Origin: Neobacillus sp. PS2-9
Lineage (GTDB): Bacteria > Bacillota > Bacilli > Bacillales > Cytobacillaceae
DNA length: 64,000 bases
NCBI RefSeq assembly: GCF_030915525.1
Contig: NZ_CP133269.1
Location: forward strand, 2,009,001 to 2,073,000
Direction: 5' to 3'
The notes beneath the pieces are model-generated. The model was given only the letters and a program-made list of their open reading frames with translations. It did no database searches and had not been told where the DNA came from. The first letter of the stretch is position 1. Every line of letters starts with the position of its first letter. Below, in pieces: positions 1-8,384 of the stretch. The translations under genes were made by a program, and so were the position numbers.

Positions 1-410
1 GGAGAGAGGTATTAGATCTTATTGAGGGATTAAGAAAAGAAACTACTATTCTATTTTCTACCCATATATTAGGTGATGCTGAAGAAGTGTGTGACGAAAT
101 TCTGTTTTTACATAAAGGGGAAATTGTCGAATCTGGGTCCATGTCAGAATTACGTGAACGTTATCAGCAAGCTAAAATTGATTTGTATTTTAAAGGTAAA
201 GCAGAGGAATATGCCTCATTCTTTTCAACCCATGAGGTAACAAACTCTGTTATGAACGAAAGCAATCGGATGAGCATTTATGTTAAAAATTTAGTTCTTG
301 CGAGGTCGGCATTTTTAAAGGTAATTTCTGATCATAATCTACCCCTTGAAAAGTTTGAGATTAGTAGTATGACCCTCGAAGATGTGTTTATGAAGGTGGT
401 GGGGAAATGA
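1..410 (+). CDS. ABC transporter ATP-binding protein, C-terminal part
   Basis: This is the 3' end of an ABC ATPase whose start lies outside the window; the open frame begins at base 3. What remains carries the H-loop region (FSTHIL followed by an EEVCDEI stretch) and the usual exporter sequence LFLHKGEIVESGS. The last 70 or so residues form the C-terminal extension typical of ABC-2 exporter ATPases. The stop codon overlaps the ATG of the next gene (ATGA), so ATPase and permease are translationally coupled and should form one exporter. The substrate cannot be told from the sequence. Confidence 0.85.
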   Translation, partial: REVLDLIEGLRKETTILFSTHILGDAEEVCDEILFLHKGEIVESGSMSELRERYQQAKIDLYFKGKAEEYASFFSTHEVTNSVMNESNRMSIYVKNLVLARSAFLKVISDHNLPLEKFEISSMTLEDVFMKVVGK

Positions 411-1186
411 ACCAATGGATGATTTTGCTGCAAAAAGAAATGCTGGAAATGTGGAGAAATTATAAATGGATTTGGGTACCGATAACTTTTATCCTACTTG
501 GCGTTCAAAAACCTTTAACCTCTTATTATATGGAGCAAATCCTAGACTCATTTGGAGGTCTTCCTGAGGGAGCTAAGGTCGAAATTCCAACACCTTCTGC
601 AGCTGAGGTATTAATTCAAAGCCTTGGAGAATACACGTCACTTGGCGTATTAATTATTGTTCTCACAACTATGGGGATTATTGCTGGAGAAAGGAAAAGC
701 GGAGTCGCTGCTATGATTCTAGTGAAACCTGTTTCCTATCTTGCCTTTATAACTTCCAAATGGATGGGTGCTCTACTTTTAATCTGGTTTTCTTTCTTGA
801 TGGGTTACTTGGCTACTTGGTATTACACTGGTATTTTATTTGACTGGATATCGTTTGCAAGCTTTTTCCAATCGTTTTTACTATACGGTTTATGGCTTAC
901 AGTTGTCATAACAATCACGTTGTTCTTTAGTGCTTTACTATTAACGCCAGGGATTGCTGCTTTCAGTTCATTGGCAGTTGTAATTGTTATCAGTCTAGTT
1001 AGCAGTACCTTATCAAATCGTTTGGAATGGAGTCCAGCTCAACTAACAAGTTATGCAAATGAAGTACTTATGCATAAAGGATTTTCAGATTATACTTTAC
1101 CAGCAAGTTTAACTGCCGCCGCTTGTATCATTATTCTATTATTTTTAAGTGTATATGTTTTCAGAAAAAAAGAGCTTGCCGTCTAG
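407..1186 (+). CDS. ABC-2 type transporter permease
   Basis: The 259-residue protein has a hydrophilic N terminus, a membrane segment near residue 20, and five further hydrophobic segments from about residue 75 to the end. It finishes in a short positive tail, FRKKELAV. This is the layout of ABC-2 permeases of the NatB/YhgE-like exporter class. The motif GIIAGERKSGVAAMILVKP after the second segment is characteristic of these permeases. It overlaps the ATPase gene by four bases and is the membrane partner of that ATPase. Substrate unknown; peptides, drugs or sodium are all exported by relatives. Confidence 0.8.
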   Translation: MNQWMILLQKEMLEMWRNYKWIWVPITFILLGVQKPLTSYYMEQILDSFGGLPEGAKVEIPTPSAAEVLIQSLGEYTSLGVLIIVLTTMGIIAGERKSGVAAMILVKPVSYLAFITSKWMGALLLIWFSFLMGYLATWYYTGILFDWISFASFFQSFLLYGLWLTVVITITLFFSALLLTPGIAAFSSLAVVIVISLVSSTLSNRLEWSPAQLTSYANEVLMHKGFSDYTLPASLTAAACIIILLFLSVYVFRKKELAV

Positions 1187-1205
1187 TGGTAAGCTCTTGT
1201 TGCAT
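1170..1205 (+). terminator. Intrinsic terminator overlapping a stop codon
   Basis: An 11-bp stem (1170-1180 with 1188-1198, one G-T wobble) encloses the permease stop codon in its loop. It is followed by a weak T-rich tail. It probably ends the ABC exporter operon. Confidence 0.6.
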
Positions 1206-1318
1206 TTTATGGTTTTAACACTTTTAATAGAAGCCTTTTCGTTAGGCAAAAATTCTTTCATGGTCTATAATGACTATTATTGGAATTTGCAAAGGTAAAG
1301 AGAAAGGACGAAGCAACC

Positions 1319-2173
1319 ATGTTCAATCAAGTCGGCTTGGTTTTAGAAGGTGGCGGGATGCGTGGGGTTTATACCGCTGGGATCCTTGAATATTTCTTGG
1401 AACAAGAATTATTTTTCCCTTATGTTATTGGTGTATCAGCTGGTGCTTGTAATGCGGCCTCTTATTTGTCAAAGCAAAAAGGGAGAAATAAAACCGTAAC
1501 GATAAAGTATGCAGCGGACCCAAGGTATATTTCATGGCAAAATTATTTTAAAAACCGTCAGTTTTTTGGAATGGATTTTATTTTTGATGAGATTCCCAAT
1601 AAACATGTGCCATACCATTATGATGAATTCTACAAAAATCCTTCTGAATTTGTTGTAGGGACGACAGACTGCCTAACGGGAGAGCCTGTCTATTTTAAGA
1701 AGCAAGATTATGATAAGGATCTTCTTACCGTATTACGGGCATCGAGCTCCTTGCCATTTATAGCCCCTGAAGTTCGGTTTAAAGACAAGGTCCTGCTTGA
1801 TGGGGGAATAAGTGACCCTATTCCTATTAAAAAAGCTCAACAGGATGGTTTTAAAAAGAATATTGTCATCCTTACAAGAAATGAAGGATATTTGAAGAAA
1901 CCTTCCAAGTTTCATTTTCTTGTGAATCGTAAGTATCCGGAATATAAAGGCTTACAACAGTCCTTAAGAAATCGATATCAAATATACAATGAAACACTCT
2001 CCTTTTTAGAAAAAGAAGAGAAAGCTGGAAACGTCCTTATCATTCGTCCTTTACAGCCATTAACGGTAGGGAGAATGGAAAGAAACCCAACTAGGTTAGA
2101 AGCGTTGTATCATCAAGGGTATGAGGACGCCAAAGCATCTATGTCCTCCATACGTCAATATATTGAAATGTAA
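1319..2173 (+). CDS. Patatin-like phospholipase family protein
   Basis: The 284-residue protein has the complete patatin catalytic set: the oxyanion-hole motif GGGMRG at residues 11-16, the nucleophile elbow GVSAG with Ser40, and the Asp of DGG at 161-163. These form a Ser-Asp dyad that hydrolyses acyl esters such as phospholipids. No signal peptide is seen, so it acts in the cytoplasm or at the inner face of the membrane. An in-frame TTG lies 39 bases upstream, but ATG 1319 sits 8 bases behind AAAGGA and begins the conserved domain directly. The gene stands alone between terminators. The natural substrate is unknown; relatives in Bacillus are YlbK/YjjU-type proteins. Confidence 0.85.
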   Translation: MFNQVGLVLEGGGMRGVYTAGILEYFLEQELFFPYVIGVSAGACNAASYLSKQKGRNKTVTIKYAADPRYISWQNYFKNRQFFGMDFIFDEIPNKHVPYHYDEFYKNPSEFVVGTTDCLTGEPVYFKKQDYDKDLLTVLRASSSLPFIAPEVRFKDKVLLDGGISDPIPIKKAQQDGFKKNIVILTRNEGYLKKPSKFHFLVNRKYPEYKGLQQSLRNRYQIYNETLSFLEKEEKAGNVLIIRPLQPLTVGRMERNPTRLEALYHQGYEDAKASMSSIRQYIEM

Positions 2174-2206
2174 GAGAAGTGTCCCTAGAAGGCACTTCTC
2201 TTTTCT
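2174..2206 (+). terminator. Intrinsic terminator after patatin gene
   Basis: GAGAAGTG(T)CC pairs with GGCACTTCTC around a 6-base loop with one bulged T. The run TTTTCTT follows directly after the gene's stop codon. Confidence 0.75.
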
Positions 2207-2214
2207 TAGATAAA

Positions 2215-2396
2215 AGTTGTGTTAAAGAACAGTGTTGATTTTTATACCCTGTTGATTGGAGCGGAAGGCACGAAGACTCCTGTGGGAGTATGGTTCAGGG
2301 GAGACCCGCAGGCGCATGCGCCGAGGAGGCTCGCCGAAACACCCACGGAAAGCGAAGTGCCTGGAGCGGAAATCAACAGGCAATTTTAACAGAGCC
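2215..2396 (+). mobile_element. 182-bp MITE-like element, copy A
   Basis: This is one of five copies in the window of a GC-rich 182-183 bp element. The left end reads AGTTGTGTTAAAG and the right end TTTTAACAGAGCC, matching the terminal inverted repeat GGCTCTGTTAAA of the better copies. Inside, CCTGTTGATTGGAGCGGA and TGGAGCGGAAATCAACAGG form a second inverted pair. The flanks TAGATAAA and TATATAAT agree at 6 of 8 positions, consistent with a decayed 8-bp target duplication. It contains no credible gene. Confidence 0.8.
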
Positions 2397-2477
2397 TATA
2401 TAATAAGAAAACTTCTATCATTTTTTTGCAGTCTAGTAAATAAACTAGTATAAGAGAACTGATAAGGAGTTATCTTA

Positions 2478-3269
2478 ATGAAAATACATGAATATTACCG
2501 AGATACAGCCAATATAAACTTAAATGGTAGTATTGCAGCTCTAGTACCAGCCATCATAATCGTGGCAGGCAATCTCTCTTTTTTTAAAAGTAATGAAGTT
2601 ATGTTATTAACCATTCCATTTCTTATTTATAGTTTGATCTCATTTCAATTCTGTCTATTTAGACTAAAGCAATCCATTTCAATTAGCAGACATATGGGAG
2701 AAGCAAAGTCTAAGAACAGATCTTACTCTATAGCCTCTGCTAGGAATCTTTTAGTATTTTACATGAGTACACCGACGGTACGTTTATCTCTTTATTTTCC
2801 TGACGGTCACTTAGCAGGGGTTCTTAAAAAACATGATGGAAAGTGGCTGGATAGGATTAAGTTTAGAAAAATGTATGTACTTTACAATTCGGAGGAAGAA
2901 CCCATTGGATTCTATAAAGTAAAGGGAGGCAGCGTTCTAAAGATAGAAGTATATGATGAACAGCTGACATATTTGGGGTGCTTTAAACGAGAAAAAAACG
3001 GTTTTCTAAAATATAAAAAGGAATTTTTGGATCAAACAGGAAAAACGATTGGCTTTATCCAAGGAGCAACTACTTTTATGGATGAAAAGGTTTTAGATCA
3101 TAGTCATCATCAACTAGGAAGACTTCGAAGAGGTTGGATGCCGGTATCGTGGAGTCCATTATTCCCAGATCCCAATACTCCTGTACTGTCCTTTAGAGAG
3201 GTTCTTTCAGAAAAGGACAAGCTGCTAAAAATGTCGTTATTAATTAATGAATACTTTATTGAGAGATAA
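2478..3269 (+). CDS. Hypothetical membrane-anchored protein
   Basis: I do not recognise this 263-residue protein. It starts with ATG behind AAGGAG. Two adjacent hydrophobic segments lie at about residues 17-35 and 40-62, followed by a soluble domain of about 180 residues. That domain is rich in beta-strand-like repeats (VLYNSEEEPIGFYKV, LTYLGCFKREKNGFLKYKKEF, FLDQTGKTIGFIQG), which resemble the barrel of tubby/LURP-like proteins; that resemblance is a guess. It lies between a MITE and dapF and is not obviously in an operon with either. Confidence 0.7.
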   Translation: MKIHEYYRDTANINLNGSIAALVPAIIIVAGNLSFFKSNEVMLLTIPFLIYSLISFQFCLFRLKQSISISRHMGEAKSKNRSYSIASARNLLVFYMSTPTVRLSLYFPDGHLAGVLKKHDGKWLDRIKFRKMYVLYNSEEEPIGFYKVKGGSVLKIEVYDEQLTYLGCFKREKNGFLKYKKEFLDQTGKTIGFIQGATTFMDEKVLDHSHHQLGRLRRGWMPVSWSPLFPDPNTPVLSFREVLSEKDKLLKMSLLINEYFIER

Positions 3270-3350
3270 AGGAGTCAGATGGTTTCCCTCATTACCAATG
3301 TTTGATATGATATATTAAACAAATTTACATCTTCAAGTGGGGGATATACA

Positions 3351-4334
3351 GTGCAAATTGAACTAATAAAAGGTCATGGGTCGGGCAATGATTTCCTGAT
3401 TATCGATGAGATATCCAATGAATATTCATTTACTGAAAGTGAACGGGCTAAAATGGCACAAGTGCTTTGTAATAGAAATACTGATTTAGGTGCAGATGGA
3501 ATACTTTTTGTTATGAAGAGCGACCATGCTGATGGGAGAATGCGTGTATTTAACGCGGACGGTTCGGAAGCATCAATGTGCGGCAATGGATTACGACTTG
3601 TTGCGAGATATATATGTGAATTACTCGGCTTAAATGAAGCAGTAATAGAAACAATGAAAGCCAATTTAAGAGTTAGTAAACAAAATGACATATTTCCAAA
3701 TATAAACACCTATCAAGTGGAAATTTCCCCTGTATTGTTTAATTTATCAGCTTTACCGTTAAATTTAGAAAAACCAACTCTTTTTAATGAGCGAATAGAA
3801 GAACTTTCAGATGAGTTGAGGTTTACTGCACTTGCGGTTCCTAACCCACATTTAATTACAATTGTAGAAACAGAACAAATACAAGGGGATCTGCAAAAGA
3901 ACCTAAGTGAGAGAGTAAATGGTCCGAATCATTTGTTCCCAGACGGAGTAAATGTCAGTTTTGTCAAATCCTTGGAGCCGGGGTCCATTTATGTTAGAAC
4001 ATACGAACGAGGTGTAGGGTTTACTAATGCTTGTGGTACGGCTATGTCTGCGTCCTCACTTGTGACGTGTTTAACAGGTTTAAATACATTAGAAGAGGTC
4101 ATACAGGTTTATAATAATGGAGGAAAGGTCCAGTGTGTTGTCCATGAAAAGGAAGGAAAATACACAATAGATTTAATAGGAAATGCAACTTATCTTTACA
4201 AGACTGAGGTTACAGTTGATCTTGATAATGCATTAATTTCAACCAAAATTAGGAATGAATTTTCCGAACAAAGGACCTATGAGAAGCTTCAAACACAAGC
4301 GCAACAATTTATTGGGAATAACATGGAAGGATAA
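3351..4334 (+). CDS. dapF: Diaminopimelate epimerase
   Basis: The enzyme converts LL- to meso-diaminopimelate in the lysine and peptidoglycan pathways. Both catalytic cysteines are present: Cys77 in MCGNGLR and Cys228 in ERGVGFTNACGT. The N-terminal KGHGSGNDFLIID and the VPNPHLI motif are also typical. At 327 residues it is some 40 longer than usual DapF, mainly through a charged C-terminal tail after residue 285. The GTG start at 3351 follows GTGGGGGA and gives the canonical N terminus. It is monocistronic and converges on ligD. Confidence 0.93.
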   Translation: MQIELIKGHGSGNDFLIIDEISNEYSFTESERAKMAQVLCNRNTDLGADGILFVMKSDHADGRMRVFNADGSEASMCGNGLRLVARYICELLGLNEAVIETMKANLRVSKQNDIFPNINTYQVEISPVLFNLSALPLNLEKPTLFNERIEELSDELRFTALAVPNPHLITIVETEQIQGDLQKNLSERVNGPNHLFPDGVNVSFVKSLEPGSIYVRTYERGVGFTNACGTAMSASSLVTCLTGLNTLEEVIQVYNNGGKVQCVVHEKEGKYTIDLIGNATYLYKTEVTVDLDNALISTKIRNEFSEQRTYEKLQTQAQQFIGNNMEG

Positions 4335-4356
4335 GGGCTCTCCTTATCCTTTTTCT
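4327..4356. terminator. Shared terminator between dapF and ligD
   Basis: AAGGATAAGG pairs with CCTTATCCTT around a 4-base loop, followed by T-rich sequence on the plus strand. It overlaps the ends of the two convergent genes and may serve mainly dapF. Confidence 0.75.
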
Positions 4357-6188
4357 ACTATACCTTTTTTTAAAAACTCAAGTACTGGTCCAAACGGTTG
4401 AAGTTGTTTGGTTTGGAAGTAATCATTAAAAGGGTCTCCTTGCTCTCGTATACGTTTTAGGGCATTTTCCATGTTAAAGGAAATCAGCTGTAGACTTTCA
4501 TCTACTTCCTCCCAGTAAAGTGGTGTCGCTACCCCACCATGCTCATTCCCTCTCATAGAATAGGGAGCAACAATGGTCTTGCCCTCACTATGCTGAACAT
4601 AGTCTACATAGAGGCGATTTCCCCGATTTTTCTTCATTCTTTCAATGGTAAAGGAGTCGGGATCCTTTGATATCAAGTAGTCTGCAATAAAGCTGGTAAA
4701 GAGTCTCGTATCCTCATAGGAGTATGTGTTTTCCGGCAAGGGAAGATAAATTTGTAATCCCTTATTTCCAGAGGTTTTAATAAACCCAATTAAATTTAAT
4801 TGATCAAGAACTTCTTTTATAAAGAGGGCGGCTCTTATGGCTAAATGGAAGTAGTCCTTTGAAGGAGGATCTAAATCAAAAACAATTTCACTTGGGCCCT
4901 TGCTAGTGGTTGTTTGAAATGGGATATGGAATTCAATGGCAAGCTGGTTACCAAGCCAAACGAGAGTTTTTAAATTATTGCAAAGTATGTAGTCAATTCC
5001 TTCAGAAGTAAAGGTTTGTACAAATTCAGGTGCATACTCAGGACAGTTCTTTTGATAAAAAGCTTCACCGAACATTCCGTGAGGATACCGAATGACTGTT
5101 AATAACCGGTTTTTTAAAAATGGCAGCATATACGGGGAAATTTCCCGTAAGTACAGGATATAATCTGCTTTTTGAATCGCCAGTTTTTCCCAGAGTGGTT
5201 TATCTGGATGGGTAATCTCAAGGTCTGCTGGTAAGTTCTTTTGTGCAAAAATAAATCGTTCATATGTGCAAGAAGATGGTTCAATTTCAAAGCGAAAACG
5301 GTCAAAATGAGGTTCACGGAGCTGGTTATCGTATAGTTCCAAATACTTCACTTCAAGGCAGATAGCAGGTTCGACATAAATAAACTGTGCATCTTCTCGT
5401 ATCATATTTTGCTTAATTGTTTGTTGCAGTGCCTTTTTTTCCTCAGGTTTAAATCCGAATAGGACTTGCCCTACACTATAAACCTTTTCATCCCTATATA
5501 CACCAACATAAAAATATCCATTTGTTTTATCATAAGTTGTGATGAAACAGCTGACATATTTCCAGTTTTTATACTTCAACCATTGTATGGATCGTTTTCC
5601 TTCCTCCCATTGGCTATTTTTATACTTAGCAATAATTCCTTCACCATCATATAAGATAATTTTCTCCCAAAGTTCATTAAAATCCTCATATGCATTTACA
5701 AATTGAAGTAATTGGTCATTATACGGGTCGGAATCTAAGTCAAAACCCATGATGATAAATAAATTCCTTAATTCTTCTTTTCGTTTTTCGAATGGTTGAA
5801 TAGAAATAGGATTTCCGCGAAGGAGCAATAAATCAAAGACCATTAGGCGACAAGGAAAGCGTGTAGCTTGGTCATTGATTTTTTTTTCAGATTTTAATCG
5901 GCCACGAACTTGGATAGCCGAAAAATTAGCTTTGTGCGTATTTTCTAGTGATACAAGTTCTCCATCTAAACGAAGAGGGAGATATGGTTTAAATTGTTCT
6001 TCATGTTTCAATAAAAACTCCTTTATTTCAGGAAATTGAGGTAAAAGGGTCTTCCCATTTCTGCTTGTTAGCTCAATCCCCTTGGAGGTCCAGTCTAAAA
6101 TGGCACGAAAACCGTCGTATTTCACCTCGTACACCCAATTGGGACGAACAGGCAGTTCAAAAGTCAAACTAGGCAGCATCGGCTTCAT
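4344..6188 (-). CDS. ligD: ATP-dependent DNA ligase D (ligase plus polymerase domains)
   Basis: This 614-residue protein is the end-joining ligase of bacterial NHEJ. The N-terminal ligase domain holds the nucleotidyl lysine Lys23 in EVKYDGFRAIL, the DGEL motif at 75-78, EGIIAK at 183-188 and the Lys-rich motif V at about 204-208. The polymerase/primase domain follows from about residue 325, with the metal-binding FDLDPPS near 437-443 and the TSGNKGLQIYLP motif. The phosphoesterase domain of Pseudomonas LigD is absent, as in Bacillus YkoU. It is divergent from ku with 127 bases between the start codons. Confidence 0.93.
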   Translation of the reverse strand: MKPMLPSLTFELPVRPNWVYEVKYDGFRAILDWTSKGIELTSRNGKTLLPQFPEIKEFLLKHEEQFKPYLPLRLDGELVSLENTHKANFSAIQVRGRLKSEKKINDQATRFPCRLMVFDLLLLRGNPISIQPFEKRKEELRNLFIIMGFDLDSDPYNDQLLQFVNAYEDFNELWEKIILYDGEGIIAKYKNSQWEEGKRSIQWLKYKNWKYVSCFITTYDKTNGYFYVGVYRDEKVYSVGQVLFGFKPEEKKALQQTIKQNMIREDAQFIYVEPAICLEVKYLELYDNQLREPHFDRFRFEIEPSSCTYERFIFAQKNLPADLEITHPDKPLWEKLAIQKADYILYLREISPYMLPFLKNRLLTVIRYPHGMFGEAFYQKNCPEYAPEFVQTFTSEGIDYILCNNLKTLVWLGNQLAIEFHIPFQTTTSKGPSEIVFDLDPPSKDYFHLAIRAALFIKEVLDQLNLIGFIKTSGNKGLQIYLPLPENTYSYEDTRLFTSFIADYLISKDPDSFTIERMKKNRGNRLYVDYVQHSEGKTIVAPYSMRGNEHGGVATPLYWEEVDESLQLISFNMENALKRIREQGDPFNDYFQTKQLQPFGPVLEFLKKGIVEKG

Positions 6189-6212
6189 GGCACAACGTCC
6201 CTTCTTTTTTAT

Positions 6213-6241
6213 TATATTGTTACAATTTTAGTTTCTTCATC
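6213..6241 (-). promoter_or_regulatory. Candidate sigma-G promoter for ligD
   Basis: Read on the minus strand, GATGA (6241-6237) is followed 17 bases later by CAATATA (6219-6213). This approximates the forespore sigma-G pattern GNATR-N17/18-CATNNTA. It lies about 25 bases upstream of the ligD start. Inferred from pattern only. Confidence 0.35.
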
Positions 6242-6260
6242 CTTTTCCAATTGTTTTTAT

Positions 6261-6289
6261 GAATGTAAGAACCGAAGAAACACAAAATA
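6261..6289 (+). promoter_or_regulatory. Candidate sigma-G promoter for ku
   Basis: GAATG (6261-6265) is followed 17 bases later by CAAAATA (6283-6289), 26 bases before the ku start. It resembles the sigma-G consensus and mirrors the site found for ligD on the other strand. Confidence 0.35.
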
Positions 6290-6315
6290 AAAACAAAAAG
6301 AATGGAGAATGATTT

Positions 6316-7173
6316 ATGCATACGATGTGGAAGGGAAGTATCAGTTTTGGACTTGTTAATATCCCCATCAAGCTCCATACGGCAACAGAAGATAAAGACA
6401 TAAAGCTTCGCACCTTGCATAACAAATGTCATGCCCCGATTAAATATGAAAAAATTTGCTCCGTTTGTGAAGAAGAAGTGAAACCGGAGGATATCGTAAA
6501 GGCATATGAATACACAAAGGGAAAATTTGTTGTTCTTGATCAAGAAGAACTTGAAAAATTAAGAAAAGAAAACGAGGAAAAGGCAGTAGAAATTATTGAT
6601 TTTGTAAAAATAGAGGAAATTGACCCGATTTATTTTGATAGAAGTTATTACATGTCTCCCAATGAAGGAGGAGGTAAGGCATACTCCTTGTTACGAAAGG
6701 CATTGCAGGAATCACAAAAAGTAGGATTGGCCAAAATAATAATTCGTTCAAAAGAACAGCTTGCGGTTATTCGTGTATATGAAAATACATTAGTGATGGA
6801 AACGATTCATTATCCTGATGAAGTTCGTAAAGCTGGTGATGTGCCGAATGTCCCTTCAGAGGATAAAGTGACACAAAAAGAACTAGATACAGCTATTTTA
6901 TTAATTGATCAGTTGACTTCCGTTTTCGAGCCTGAAAAATATACGGATGATTATCGAACCGCACTTCTTGAATTAATTGAATCCAAGCGGACTGGTAAAG
7001 AGACAGTTACTACGGCTGCAAAGGAAGTACCTTCAAATGTGACAGACTTAATGGCAGCTTTACAAGCATCAATAGACCGTACGAAGCCAAACAAAATAGC
7101 GGCACCTAAGAAAAAAGCAGCAACAAAAGCAACCAAGGCAACAAAAGTGCCTAAAGTAAAGAAGGAAGCATAA
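6316..7173 (+). CDS. ku: DNA end-binding protein Ku
   Basis: The 285-residue protein begins MHTMWKGSISFGLVNIPIKL, the hallmark N terminus of bacterial Ku, and keeps the core Ku70/Ku80-like domain to about residue 255. The homodimeric ring binds double-strand ends and recruits LigD. The last 30 residues are Lys/Ala-rich (KAATKATKATK-type repeats), the extended basic tail known in Bacillus Ku. GGAGAATG upstream serves the ATG at 6316. It sits divergent from ligD, the usual two-gene NHEJ arrangement, protective mainly in spores of related species. Confidence 0.95.
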   Translation: MHTMWKGSISFGLVNIPIKLHTATEDKDIKLRTLHNKCHAPIKYEKICSVCEEEVKPEDIVKAYEYTKGKFVVLDQEELEKLRKENEEKAVEIIDFVKIEEIDPIYFDRSYYMSPNEGGGKAYSLLRKALQESQKVGLAKIIIRSKEQLAVIRVYENTLVMETIHYPDEVRKAGDVPNVPSEDKVTQKELDTAILLIDQLTSVFEPEKYTDDYRTALLELIESKRTGKETVTTAAKEVPSNVTDLMAALQASIDRTKPNKIAAPKKKAATKATKATKVPKVKKEA

Positions 7174-7193
7174 AATAAATGATTCACAATAGG

Positions 7194-7222
7194 CTGATTC
7201 TCTATATAAGAGTCAGTTTTTT
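7194..7222 (+). terminator. Intrinsic terminator after ku
   Basis: CTGATTCT (7194-7201) pairs with AGAGTCAG (7209-7216), with one wobble, followed by six T residues. Confidence 0.7.
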
Positions 7223-7299
7223 CTGTGCCTATCCATGTTCTTGTATTTCTGTTCTAAGCATAGGTTTATAAAAATTAGCAACTAAATGGAGGAGAGGCA

Positions 7300-8262
7300 A
7301 TGGCTTATAATGTGCTTTTGTTTGCAGATCCCGGAGTAGATGATTCATTTGCAATAATGTACGCCTTACTTAATCCGAAAATTAATTTAGTTGGTGTGGT
7401 AAGCGGATATGGCAATACACCAAAGGAGCAGTCAATCAGAAATACCGCGTATCTTTTAAGTCTAGGTGGTAGAGGAGATATCCCTATTATTGGCGGAGCG
7501 GCAGGTCCCTTATCAGGAGAACTCGTGCAATACTATCCAGAAATACATGGGAAGGAAGGATTAGGCCCCATTAAACCTCCTGATACGTTAAAAAATGTAA
7601 AGGTTTATGACTTTAATAAGATTCTTGATATTGTTAATCAATATAGAGAAAATCTTATTATTGTCTCTGTTGGTAGATTGACTGAATTGTCCTTGATGTT
7701 TATTCTCTATGGAGATAATGTTTTAAAAGATGTCGCTGCATTTTATATAATGGGTGGGGCCTTTTTGGTGCCAGGAAATATCACTTCAGAAGCGGAAGCT
7801 AATTTTTTTGTGGACCCAATCGCGGCGTATACAGTCATGGAAAAAGCGCATAATATATACCTACACCCATTGAATATAACCAATAAAGCAATTATTACAC
7901 CAGAAATCATTAATTACCTCTCAGAGAATAGTCCTACTCCTTTTAAACCACTAATTAAACCAGCCTTTGATTATTATTTTAATGCTTATCAAACAAATGT
8001 CCCTGGAATAAAAGGCGCCCCCCTTCATGATGTTGTCCCCCTTATGGCCTTGACCAATCCTGAACTCGTAAAGTATATCCCAAGGCGTGTAAGAGTTGAA
8101 CAGTTTGGTAATGCAAAAGGAAAAAGTATTGCAGATTTCCGTCCAAAACCTGACAAAGAACCAATTGAAAGTTTAGACTACATTGGAATGGAAGCAGATA
8201 TACAGAAATTCGCCCAGAATTTTACAGAAACTTTTTTGCGTGGTGAATTTCAAAAAGAATGA
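7300..8262 (+). CDS. Inosine/uridine-preferring nucleoside hydrolase family protein
   Basis: The 320-residue protein has the calcium-binding nucleoside hydrolase motif DPGVDDS at residues 10-16, near the N terminus as usual. The family splits ribonucleosides into base and ribose for purine and pyrimidine salvage. The C-terminal HDVVP motif (about residue 245) supplies the other conserved metal/active-site Asp. No signal peptide is seen, so it is cytoplasmic. GGAGGAG precedes the ATG. It is a single-gene unit between two terminators; the base preference cannot be predicted. Confidence 0.88.
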   Translation: MAYNVLLFADPGVDDSFAIMYALLNPKINLVGVVSGYGNTPKEQSIRNTAYLLSLGGRGDIPIIGGAAGPLSGELVQYYPEIHGKEGLGPIKPPDTLKNVKVYDFNKILDIVNQYRENLIIVSVGRLTELSLMFILYGDNVLKDVAAFYIMGGAFLVPGNITSEAEANFFVDPIAAYTVMEKAHNIYLHPLNITNKAIITPEIINYLSENSPTPFKPLIKPAFDYYFNAYQTNVPGIKGAPLHDVVPLMALTNPELVKYIPRRVRVEQFGNAKGKSIADFRPKPDKEPIESLDYIGMEADIQKFAQNFTETFLRGEFQKE

Positions 8263-8292
8263 AACTCTTATGGGGTTTCATTTTCTTTATTG
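8258..8292 (+). terminator. Intrinsic terminator after nucleoside hydrolase
   Basis: AATGAAAC (8258-8265) pairs perfectly with GTTTCATT (8275-8282), followed by TTCTTTATT. The left arm overlaps the stop codon. Confidence 0.75.
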
Positions 8293-8384
8293 TGAACGGT
8301 AGTTTTTCATGTTGGGATTTAAAAAAAGGAATTTTTCAATTGGACGGTGAATATTAAGAAAGAATGGAAAGGGGGAAAAGTGAA

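Noticed and set aside
2256..2453. Open frame of 65 codons, Arg-rich
   Set aside because: It lies in MITE copy A and similar frames recur in other copies (for example 43700-43993 and 43734-43937). The frame comes from the GC-rich repeat and is not kept between copies.
6220..6543. Minus-strand frame of 107 codons over the ligD-ku gap
   Set aside because: It overlaps the divergent promoters and the start of ku and is low-complexity hydrophobic; a shadow of ku.
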